Of a DNA stretch of 26,462 bases, positions 1 to 9,006 are shown one piece after another; position 1 is the stretch's first letter; the number at the start of each line of letters is the position of its first letter. Under the pieces are notes generated by a model that was given only the letters and a program-made list of their open reading frames with translations, did not search any database and was not told where the DNA came from. Where the stretch lies: the NCBI GenBank assembly GCA_002081555.1, contig MZNV01002247.1, positions 1 to 26,462 of the forward strand, given 5' to 3'. The stretch is from Protostelium mycophagum (lineage: Eukaryota; Evosea; Variosea; Protosteliida; Protosteliaceae). The translations under genes and the position numbers were made by a program.

Positions 1-331
1 ATACTGACGCCGACGCCTTGAAGACCAAGAATCGTTTGGTCCGAGCGTATAATTACCTTTTGGAATTTTGATGTGGCGGTGATCGGCGACGAGAAGATAC
101 GGACAAGATCTGATGTGATGGTCAGAAAACGTAAAAATATCTTATAATTCATTTCCGTCGTCTAATTTTGGGTGAGGTATCTATTACCTTGTAGATGGCT
201 TGGAATGTTTTACGCTGCAAATGGACAGTGGACGGACTCAAAACCTGAAATGAACGTCAAAAAAGACGAAGGCAAACCGGCGTTGGGTCGGGGGGGCGTG
301 TTGTTACGACTACTCCCTGGTTGCTATTTTT
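1..331. other. No gene recognised at left edge
   Basis: I see no convincing coding exon here. There is a short G run near 290-297 and otherwise mixed-composition sequence. It lies directly upstream of the transposase remnant and may hold its more decayed N-terminal part, but I could not identify the first catalytic Asp or a helix-turn-helix. An exon of a gene continuing off the left edge cannot be excluded. Confidence 0.4.
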
Positions 332-598
332 GACAATGCAGCATGTACATACATCCAAGACTGTCACACAAGATCTTGAGAGAATCAAGGCTTGATTTGG
401 AATTCACATTTATCTTCTGCCATCTTTTGGCCCCAAGCTGAATCCTGTTGAGCTTGTCATCAGCTTGGACACATTAAAAATCGACTTAGTGCCTCAACAA
501 ATGAACTTCTGCATGATCTTATAAATGAAGCTGCTTCAATTGACGTGCAGCACAATTACGCAATGTATGACCACTGCAACATCTTCAATAAATCTTGA
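332..598 (+). mobile_element. Decayed Tc1/mariner-IS630-like DDE transposase, C-terminal fragment
   Basis: Translation shows a DNA motif (second catalytic Asp, codon at 332-334) in one frame. After a frame change near 345 comes a stretch typical of the DDE_3 fold, LLPSFGPKLNPVE, in which the Glu codon at 450-452 is the third catalytic residue. A second frame change near 460-475 leads into a tail reading HIKNRLSASTNELL and ending at a TGA at 596-598. One in-frame stop lies around 391-393. The D-to-E spacing is about 38 residues, within the range for the Tc1/mariner superfamily. I did not find terminal inverted repeats. With at least two frameshifts and a stop, the copy is dead. The family call is firm; the subfamily is not. 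Confidence 0.75.
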
Positions 599-683
599 GA
601 TATTAATAATAGTCTTGTAAATATTATATTCGAGAAAATAAAAATATCTTTTTTAAAAACAGAAAAGCACCTTAAAGCATTCT

Positions 684-2575
684 TTATTCTACTTTCTTCT
701 GGACACGTTTAGGCTTGAAAACAGTTCGGCAGAGCACCAGTGCAACAAATGGGATGATGTGTCCCAAATAGTAGTATTGTGGCCAGAACACCAAGGAATT
801 CTCCAGAGACAACAACTGTAGAATATCAACATATGTCGTGGAGAGGATGCGCTTACAATCTGGGAAGTACCAGCATAGTTGATGAACCACATCGTGGCAA
901 GGCAAGTGGCAATGTCATAGAACCTCTTGCGAGGTTGAATAGGCTTGTCCTCCGATGTGACAAAATGAGGACGCAAGATTCTCCTCATGTCTGTCGATCA
1001 TCAACAAAAACTCATCCGTAAATCCAGAATTCTTTACCTTTTCCAAGTTCAGTGAGGACGGCACAAAGGAAGAAGAACGCGTAGTAACCGGGGTAAAAAC
1101 CATGCCAGAATGCTGAAGCGCCGTATGTTACGACAGTAGAGAGGAGGGTGGGTCTGGTGCCAGGTGGGGTCAGGCGTAAATAGACATCTGTCAGGAATCA
1201 GAATGTCAAACATGAAGGGCGGACATGAGATGATTACAGTTCTTCAGCCAATCTCCAGTCTTCAAGTTCGCGTAGTAACCGGGGTAAAAACCATGCCAGA
1301 ATGCTGAAGCGCCGTATGTTACGACAGTAGAGAGGAGGGTGGGTCTGGTGCCAGGTGGGGTCAGGCGTAAATAGACATCTGTCAGGAATCAGAATGTCAA
1401 ACATGAAGGGCGGACATGAGATGATTACAGTTCTTCAGCCAATCTCCAGTCTTCAAGTTCCAGAATGTGGTGATGCTTCTCATGTTAGGAGCAGCTTCGA
1501 CCTTCCAGACATCCACATTTCTACAACGATTCCTGTGCGGATCAACGACAAATGTGGGCTGATGACGCACCATTTGGGTTGGCCATTCTTATCCAAACCA
1601 CTGTATCCTATTCCAACCAGGTTACAAGCTCCTTCACTCATGTACCAACCAAAGTAGTACTTCATTCTGAATAAAGTGGGATGGATCCACATTCTGATCG
1701 CTCTGTTATAGAAGGGCAGTTGTGAGAATTCTTTTGTGAGGAAATAAGTGCAGGGGAAAAATCCAGATAGGACAGTAAGAGGGAGGAAGGCTAAAGAATG
1801 GGCCAAAGCGTTGAGAGAGGCAGAGACCTTCTGTGAAGGTATGTTACCTTGGCAGTACACGTCATCAAACATGGAGAGGTCGATGAACCTCTGATATTCT
1901 CTGATCTCAATGGAAGGTCCTCCTAAAAAGCCAGGGAAGAAATAGACAAAACCGAAGTACTCGAGAAGACCAGGAAGCTTGGTGATACGACGTTCCCTTT
2001 GTTCCTCTGTGAGTTCCTGATCATGTCAGTATCAATCATGTCCGTACAAATTACCTTTGGATCACGTCTGCCATCTGAATAATTGAAAGCAAAAGCGGTC
2101 AATTTGAGAGTAAGCACCATCTGCATGGTCGTAAAATCGAGCTCCCATCCCATGTAGCTTGTGAACAGAATGTAAATGTGGCTATAGACATAAATCTCTC
2201 ATTTTTGACAGATGATAAATCTCACCTCACGGACATGTAACCAAAGGCCCATGCGAAGGCGACCTTGTGTGCAATGCCAACTGGAAAGAATTTGAGGATG
2301 AGGTATGTAACGAGAGAAGAGACGAAGGAGTGAATCCAAGCAGAAGGTCCACAGCAGAAGGTTAGAAGACTAATAGAGAGGATGATTGAGAAAAGATGTT
2401 TCTGATTGTATGCATCTCTGGGGATCAATTGAAAGACAAGGGCGGCAGGATATGTGAGCATTAGACTCGTAATGAATTTGAGTTGGTCTGCAGGGAATCC
2501 AATCTGGCCAGCGAGGGTGTCAAAAACACCGTCTATTGTATTCATCGTGACGTGATTGATGTTTGTGTTGGACAA
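684..2575 (-). CDS. MBOAT-family lysophospholipid acyltransferase (ALE1/LPCAT type)
   Basis: This is a polytopic membrane O-acyltransferase that should re-acylate lysophospholipids in the ER. Exons on the minus strand are 2575-2226, 2181-2055, 2016-1571, 1532-1429, 1378-1238, 1187-1038, 990-857 and 815-684: 1584 nt, 527 residues. Seen in the protein: a hydrophobic N-terminus, the family signature around QMVLTLKLTAFAFNY, the block LPGLLEYFGF with GGPS, and the catalytic-His motif SAFWHGFYPGYY. The last four residues are KKVE, a dilysine ER-retrieval signal. Residues encoded by 1038-1187 and 1238-1378 are a 47-residue duplication, so the catalytic His (371) appears again at 418; without it the protein is 480 residues, nearer the usual family length. 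The start at 2575 is the first ATG of the exon; an ATG 10 codons later is also possible. The head-to-head neighbour is the USP gene. Substrate preference cannot be read from sequence. Confidence 0.9.
1078..1459. repeat. Perfect 191-bp tandem duplication inside the MBOAT gene
   Basis: 1078-1268 and 1269-1459 are identical base for base by eye. Each unit holds the end of one MBOAT exon, a complete 50-nt intron (1188-1237 and 1379-1428) and the exon coding for the catalytic-His segment. Because 191 minus 50 is 141, the spliced duplication is exactly 47 codons and stays in frame. Complete identity means either a very recent duplication or an assembly artefact. Confidence 0.95.
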
Positions 2576-2668
2576 GTCAAATCAATAGACATTGTAGATA
2601 TGATAGAATTACGTTTTATAAAAAAGTCAAGATCATGAGAACAAAATCTGATCTGGAAAGGATCGGTG
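2576..2668. promoter_or_regulatory. Short divergent promoter region (MBOAT / USP)
   Basis: Only 93 bp separate the MBOAT start codon (minus strand) from the USP start codon (plus strand), so the two genes must share a core promoter region. The stretch is moderately AT-rich, and I recognise no named element in it. The call rests on the spacing alone. Confidence 0.5.
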
Positions 2669-4220
2669 ATGTCGTCTAACGGGACCAATGGAACAACCAG
2701 AAAGATTGTTAAGAAGGGATTGTCGAACGTCGGGAACAGTTGCTTCGCAAACAGTGTCTTACAAGTGAGTCCATAATGATTCATCAATTTCCACGATGAT
2801 TCATAAATAAAACTGATGCATCAACAGTCTTTATTACATCTGGTTGAATTTCGAAAATACTTATCAGCACTGGAGAAGCCCGAGTTAGGAGGCCTTGCCT
2901 CAAAATTAAGAGAGTTGAAGAAACGTGAGTCAGATTTGACGTTCTCATTGAATCTAAATATAATGCAGAATTACAAAATGGGAATGAGTCGACTTCATAT
3001 GTTGATAGCCAATCTTTTGTTAGGGAACTAAAGAAGATACCAGATCTGGGCAGATTCTTAAATCTTCAACAACAAGACGCTCATGAATTCCAACAGAGTC
3101 TTCTCAACTACTTGGCTTCTTCAAGCAGTTCCAAAAAGATCGAACTTCCAACGTTAAAGAAGACATTATTGACAGGCCCGGTCATCAAAATGTCCAATCA
3201 TCTTCCAAGCCTCATAAACAGTCCATTCGAAGGGAAAATGATCAGCACATTAATGTGTAGAAATTGTCAATACAAAGTGAGGATATTTTTATTTCTCATT
3301 TTGAAATTAGACAGAACTCGACCTGCTACCCCTTCACTGATATTACCCTGAGCCCTTCTGGTTTTTCACAAAACAACGTGATGAATTACCTTCGAACACA
3401 TACAGAGGAAGAGCTCATAAATGACTGGAGATGTGAAAAGTGTAACTGTTTCGGCGCGTCCAAGAGGCTGCAGATTCTACAACAGCCCAAAATATTGTGC
3501 CTGCATTTACGCAGAGCCGTTGTCGATAGCAGAGGTTATAGTCGTAAGATCACGGTAAGATATCATAAGAAAACTTTTTGAAATAAAAAAGATAATATAT
3601 AAAATGTTAAATATAAGAGACAAATAGAACTGAGAGAACACAGTCACACGTCAGTTTCCCAAGAAGGTTAACTCTGGATCCATACTGCGCCAGCTTTGAT
3701 TCTTCACAACCCGAAAAGAGAGTGACACCTCTTCGACAAGCTTTACCTTTTCGCACGGTCAGTTTTATTTTGTATCACAACATTGTCAGTTTGTAAAATA
3801 CTTTCACTTTGTTGGTTCTACAAAACGGACAATATTTCTGTCCTTAAAATTCAAATAAATTCCAAAATAAATAGAACATCCGACCGTCTACAGCACGATC
3901 TACAACCAGGAGGGAATGAATCATATGAACACACACCGATAAAGCGAAACATAACAACAAAGACAGACAAAGTTGAAGAAGGACCGTATGCCATATCATC
4001 TGTTGTGGTGCATCTCGGTTCCGAGAACAAGGGGCATTATGTGGTATATTTGGCGGGAAAATCGACTGCATGGTATATCTCAGACAACGAAGTCAAAAAG
4101 GTATGACATCACGTCTTGTCGCATCGTATGTCATCATAGAACTCAGTGTTATAGTCGAGCATGACCGAATTATTAAACGCCAACGCGATGTTATTATTCT
4201 ATGAGAGAAGCGAGAAATGA
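2669..4220 (+). CDS. Ubiquitin carboxyl-terminal hydrolase (USP family, C19)
   Basis: This is a cysteine protease that removes ubiquitin from conjugates. Exons 2669-2764, 2828-2924, 2969-3276, 3315-3554, 3644-3757, 3894-4100 and 4155-4220 sum to 1128 nt, 375 residues, essentially a bare catalytic domain. The Cys box reads GLSNVGNSCFANSVLQ with catalytic Cys25. QQDAHEF follows, then the two zinc-ribbon CxxC pairs CRNC and CEKC. The segment HVSFPRRLTL follows, then the His box GHYVVY (His333) with WYISDN, where Asp349 or Asn350 completes the triad. The end reads NANAMLLFYER, the family's usual terminal motif. The start ATG at 2669 is the nearest in frame before the Cys box. The intron at 3758-3893 is long for this locus (136 nt). 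No targeting or ubiquitin-like domain is present, so the substrate class is unknown. Confidence 0.92.
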
Positions 4221-4747
4221 ATCAAGAGGGATACTTTGCAGAGATGGAGAGAACACCACCTTTGGACTTCTAAACACTCATGACCTTCATGGATGAGTCG
4301 TGAAAGATCGCTCAATTTTGACATAAATGGACCGGGTCATCAAGCTTGCATTTCAAAATAACATGTAGAGGGACCTTCATCCGTGCTTTTGCAGTCTATT
4401 TAACGTAAATAACGTTGAGTTGTGATTGTGAACTTTATTTGCGCGGGAAATGTTTCAAACCAACCCACCAACAGTTGGGATGGTCACTCATTTGTGTATG
4501 TCCTCCAAAATGCCAAAAAATGGACCAGAAAGGTCAGGTTCCTCTCAAGGACGAAATTTTCATCCCCCAAGTGTGTCAAAAGTCACGCTGTCTTTGTTAT
4601 TCGGGGTGCGTGGTCATACCGCATTATACTCGGTATCAACCGAGAGCTCTTAATCGGTTTCTGCCCTCCAACCCTTTTCCTGGAGGATTACGTATATTTT
4701 TGATTGTCATATCATTTCATTATCTTTTTTTTTGGGGTTACGCCAAG
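4221..4747. other. Intergenic region, no convincing gene
   Basis: An open frame runs through 4415-4747, but it starts without context, has no recognisable motif, and contains ordinary intergenic features such as a T run at 4721-4733. An E2F-like word TTTGCGCGGGAAA sits at about 4438-4450. The stretch may be the 3' flank of the USP gene plus the promoter of the small ORF that follows. Confidence 0.4.
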
Positions 4748-5068
4748 ATGAATTATTTCTCAAACAACTTCCGCTCATCATGGCGAATCACGATAACACC
4801 AGAAGACACTCGACCCTCTTCACTACCTGAATATGAAGACAAACTATCCGAAGAGGCATCAAAAAAGAGGAGGCGAGTAATGACGGCAATGAGAAACCAC
4901 AAAAGGAAGATGGTCGACCTCCTGTCAGCATCGTGCGATCAGCCACGAAGCGACATATTTTCAAAACTTGAGTACTCTCCACTAGAAAATCACCTGAGGA
5001 CACATGAAGAGAGCGGTGCAAAGAAAGATAGGCAAGAATTGGAGACACTGGTGGAAGTGTCGGAATGA
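4748..5068 (+). CDS. Hypothetical small charged protein (doubtful)
   Basis: An ATG at 4748 opens 106 residues ending at the TGA at 5066-5068. The protein is rich in Glu, Lys, Arg and Ser, with a basic cluster KKRRRV that could be a nuclear signal, and no hydrophobic segment. I do not recognise a family. The frame is also open upstream of the ATG, so a longer or spliced form is possible. It lies between the USP gene and the tail of the XRRA1-like gene. Transcript data are needed to accept it; it may equally be a chance open frame. Confidence 0.35.
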   Translation: MNYFSNNFRSSWRITITPEDTRPSSLPEYEDKLSEEASKKRRRVMTAMRNHKRKMVDLLSASCDQPRSDIFSKLEYSPLENHLRTHEESGAKKDRQELETLVEVSE

Positions 5069-5367
5069 CCGGACGAAGATGACACGATGATCGTCATTAA
5101 AATTTTACATTATACATAAAGATCATCAAAGAGGCAGATCGCACATCTTGATTCGAATAGAAACTCTGATATTACCACTATATATAATTGAAAAAGTTCT
5201 TTATGTACAAGATCAATGAACAGACTGGATTCCCGCCAAGACTACACTCAAATTTCAAATTCTCAACTGTCCTTGAACGGTGCACTGAAAAGATCCGTAA
5301 CGGCCTTTATGCTAGGAGGAGGTGTCCCCTTGAACTGTAACTTGGGTGACGTGACCTGTGCATGTCA

Positions 5368-7446
5368 TTATCTCCCGCCAAAAATGGAGCCCACCTCTGG
5401 AAGCGGTGAAGAGCTCTTTCTACTTTGCTGTGTCATGTGTAATTGGCCTGTGGATGCCTTTATTACAGGCGATAAGCGGTTCATTCTCTTCTCTCGAAGC
5501 CGATCCTGCACATTTTCAGCATTCCGGACTTTCATCTCGAGAATGAGAGTGTGATGAAAGGACATCCACCTTTGCTTCTGGAGACAAAGAGGACGCAAAG
5601 GTGAAGAATTTGTCGTTGAATGTCGAGGAATACTTCAGAGCGAAGCGCAGCGCGTTCACCGCCGAAACCGCAGGCTGGCGTGGAAGGTGTTGATGTTCTT
5701 CGTCGTCGCTGTAAGTGTGAATGATTGTTACTTCCAAGAAAATATTGGAGGTTGCAACTCACCTATCGCTTTCGAAGAGAGCGTCATATACTTCATAGCC
5801 GTCGTCATTAGACTCATTGTCACTGATGGGCATCTCGTCTTCGTGATCGAAATGCAAACCGTCCTGAAGAATTTGAATCACAAAGTTGGTTGGATTTATA
5901 ATTTGGTGACGTGCATCCCCTGTGAGAGACCTTCTAGTCTTTACCAGATAAAAATGACAGACCTGCGTCATGAAAAACTTGGAAGGCTCCTCCTCTACAA
6001 GCTTTAGCCTTCTCCTCGTAGTTTTCTCTTGGGAGGACAGAGGTACCTCGGCAATCGGAACCGGTACTTTTTGGAGTGTCTCGTCCACCTTCATCATTTT
6101 TGGCGCGTCGAAATGCATCGGTGCTTGAAATTTGAGTGGAATGGTTTTGGCGCGAAAATAGATTTTACCTTTCGCCTCGAATAAAGGTGCCGTCGTTTGA
6201 AATGACACTTTAGAGTGTCCTTCTATGTCTACAACTCGTTCAGAACAATCTACTACAAGGGGAGAAAATCATTGTAAATGTGTTGGACCTACATTTCTTA
6301 CGTATTGGGTTACCCCAAATCAGGCAAGTCTTTAGAACAGGCAGGTCCCATATGCCTTCCAAATCCTTCTCACAAGTGAAGAAGTTGTTCACCAGAGATA
6401 GAAACTCGAGCTGCCCGAAGCCATCAGTGATGGGAAAAGAGGCCATCTCATTATTTCCAAGGTTCAAGTGTCTAAGTCTAAAATAATAATAAGAAAATAT
6501 CCATTCGTTTCGAAACTTTTTGAATTTGGAAAAAACTCACTCTGGCAAAACTGCCAAAGGAATGATAGAATCCCGCTGGAATTTGTTAAATTCTAAGACG
6601 AGAGTGTGGAGGGAGGGAAATAACTCTCTGTGCAACTGGGGAAACATGCCTATCTCATTATTTGAGAGGTCCAAATGAATGAGTTTAGGGAGCTTGCCAA
6701 GGCGCTCTATCGCATTGGAAGAGAGTTTATTGTACGACAAGTCCAAAAACTGCCCTCATTTAGGATGTACTTGTACAGAAAAAAAACAATAATTCACCGC
6801 CAGCTTTAAGAAATAGCCACTCAGGTCAGGAATACTTTTGATGCCGTTGCAAGGGAGCTTCAATTTGTTCAAGTTGGATAATGCAGTCAGATCCTCCATC
6901 CTTAAATTGTTGTCTCCGGCGCTGAGGAAGTGGAGACCAGTGAAAAATTCCAGCTCTTCTGTTGATGCGCCATCAAGATTCTGATTGTCCACTCTGGCCG
7001 CGTATACCTGCCTTCTTAATATTGAAACTTGTAAAATCATGAGGAGGTACCTCCTCTGGCTTCTCCCTTCTTGTGGCTTTAAGCTGCGATTCATTAACAC
7101 ATGATCAGATTCCAATCCCTACCAATCGATAACCGTCTAACAATCTCATCTTGCCATCTTCACCGCTGAATTTTCTCCTCTCATCTCTGACTGTATCTGG
7201 TGGTGTAATTGGTGGGACTAATCTCGACTTTGGCTTCAATTTTGTCTTTGGTTTGACCTCTGGTTTTATGTGGGCTGGATCGTTCAGCCGATCGAAGTTG
7301 ATCAGAGAGATTGATGGAGGGGAAGCTCTTGAAGGGGCTGGTGACACTCTCCGGGCGAGCACTGTAAATAGGATTTCAGATCGATGCGACAATAACGAAG
7401 ACTCACACGGGCTCGATTGTGAGGGTTTGATTATAATCTCTGACAT
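5368..7446 (-). CDS. XRRA1: XRRA1-like leucine-rich-repeat protein
   Basis: Nine exons (7446-7407, 7361-7123, 7083-7051, 7007-6798, 6749-6541, 6477-6302, 6252-5763, 5708-5570, 5505-5368) sum to 1674 nt, 557 residues. The N-terminus is Lys/Pro-rich. Leucine-rich repeats follow in exons 4-6, with typical cores such as LDLSYNKLSSNAI, LIHLDLSNNEI and LRHLNLGNNEM, closing with IWGNPI. After the repeats come a stretch ending FFMTQ and an acidic Glu/Asp-rich segment, then a tail reading NALRFALKYSS, an arrangement I associate with X-ray radiation resistance-associated protein 1. That protein is linked to DNA-damage response in animals, but its biochemical role is not settled. The last intron (5506-5569) is optional: without it the protein stops at a TGA at 5516-5518. 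The short third exon (33 nt) is the least certain. A TTCCCGCC element lies about 85 bp upstream. Confidence 0.75.
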
Positions 7447-7531
7447 GTGGTTCTTCGAGGCTTCATCTCCTGCTCTGATGTCATTTTCAGCACATCCGGT
7501 TGTAGTGCTTCGATTTTTCTACACCAAACCC

Positions 7532-7539
7532 TTCCCGCC
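7532..7539. promoter_or_regulatory. E2F-like TTCCCGCC element upstream of the XRRA1-like gene
   Basis: TTCCCGCC matches the E2F/DP core and lies about 85 bp before the start codon of the XRRA1-like gene. It is one of several copies in the window. The role is inferred from motif and position only. Confidence 0.3.
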
Positions 7540-7671
7540 AACTTCCTCTAAACCACCCGAGTATACTCTTCATACGTCTATTGGCAAATGATAAATATAT
7601 TAACTATTTAGCTGTCGAAGATGAGACTGGAGAAAATATTTTTGTGGCTTTTATTCTACTTCTTCCATTAT

Positions 7672-8433
7672 TTACAGGAGAAGGCAGCCACCCTTCTTCT
7701 TGGCGGCCTTGTTAACTACGGGGTCTATTCTGTTGATCTGGCGGATGAGGTCGTGGAAGATCTCGTCTACCTTGATTCTGGTCTTGGCAGAAGCCTCGAG
7801 GAAAGTGCAGCCAAACTTTCTGGCGAGTCCCTCTCCCTCATCAGAAGCGATGACTCTCTGGTCCTGAAGATCGCACTTGTTTCCGACCAAAACCATGGGG
7901 ACCTGGTCATTTGCTTAGGATAAAAATTGTGCGGTTCCACAAGTATACTTACGACGTCCTTGTCCTTTACTCGCAGAATTTGTTCTCGCAGGTCTCCGAG
8001 ATCGTTGAATGTTGACTGGGCAATGATAGAGTACACGAGGACAAATCCTTGTCCGTTCTTCATGTATAAATCTCTCATGGCAGTGAACTGCTCCTGGAGA
8101 TTTGTCAGAAAGAGCTGAAGAGTGCTGTTCATTCCCGAAAAAACATACAGTTCCGGCAGTATCGAGGATCTCAAGCATACATTGTGTTCCGTCTATCTCG
8201 ACTTGCTTACGGTAAGAGTCCTCTGCAAAGCATGAGAGGGTCGAACATGCCATTTTATTTTGCATTTCTACTCACCAATGGTGGGGTCATACTTCTCGAC
8301 GAAAATACCCTGGACAAACTGCACGGTGAGAGCGGATTTTCCTAAATGTACTCAGACGATGTTGGAAGCCGTTTTAATACTAACCGACTCCTCCCGATCC
8401 AAGGACGACAAGTTTATATTCGCGAAGAGGCAT
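7672..8433 (-). CDS. rapA: Ras-family small GTPase Rap1
   Basis: Five exons (8433-8385, 8341-8276, 8222-8149, 8093-7953, 7902-7672) sum to 561 nt, 186 residues, the normal Rap1 length. All GTPase motifs are visible: P-loop GSGGVGKS, switch I effector YDPTIEDSY, switch II DTAGTEQF with the Thr that separates Rap from Ras, NKCD for guanine specificity, and SAK. The tail is polybasic and ends CLLL, a CAAX box predicted to be geranylgeranylated, so the protein should sit on membranes. In amoebozoa Rap1 controls adhesion, cytoskeleton and cell shape, partly through talin. It is transcribed divergently from the twin talin-head gene 573 bp away. The protein looks intact. Confidence 0.96.
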
Positions 8434-9006
8434 GTTGTAGTAGTAGTCGATAAATAAACTCCTGAAATTCTTTCAGTCGTTGTCCTCAGACCCCCATAAA
8501 ATCATTCATTCATTTTTCTTTGCGACGGTCTTGTTGAAGACCAGCCATCGTATTCATATTATATATATTGTGCTTCTTCCTCTCGGCTCCTCACCTGCTT
8601 GATGACCGGTGGCACGAGGCGAGGCAGCGGGAAGATGGACGGACCTTTCTGTTTGTTTGTTCGCACCGTTTTCCTCTGGACCACTCTGAGGAAAAATGAC
8701 TGAGTGTCTTGCCAAGTCCTCCACCCGAAATGTTCTCCGGTAAGGCCGCATCCGATTATAATTTGCTGCGGAACAAGTAATCAATCTGCGGAGATCGGTG
8801 CCAGGCCTTAAAATTGGTCGTGGAATTCATGGAACTAGAGGTCTTTAGAGGTTGATGGTTCGGCTAAACAAAGAAGAAGAGAGATACTGTGTGTAAGAAG
8901 GTTAAGCGAAGATAGTTTTGCTGGTGGTTTTGTCTGATTGCCTCCTTTTTCGAAAGAGCTTCGCGGCAGACCCGTGAGATTTCGTAAGGACATCAGACAC
9001 AAAGAA
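8434..9006. other. Divergent intergenic region, rapA / twin-FERM gene
   Basis: 573 bp between the two start codons. It contains open frames on both strands without recognisable motifs and several purine-rich stretches. A TATATA cluster lies near 8559-8570. I assign it as promoters and 5' untranslated sequence of both genes. An in-frame ATG at 8938 upstream of the chosen FERM start would add 23 residues, rich in Arg and Lys, to that protein. Confidence 0.4.

Noticed and set aside
4415-4747. Long open frame continuing upstream of the small ORF at 4748
   Set aside because: No motif, no splice pattern, and Cys/Pro-rich composition typical of a chance frame; I kept only the charged 3' part, with low confidence.
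5216-5554. Plus-strand open frame of 112 codons
   Set aside because: It overlaps the 3' exons of the XRRA1-like gene on the other strand and shows no recognisable domain.
7151-7591. Plus-strand open frame of 146 codons
   Set aside because: It is antisense to exons 1 and 2 of the XRRA1-like gene, whose splicing and frame are consistent.
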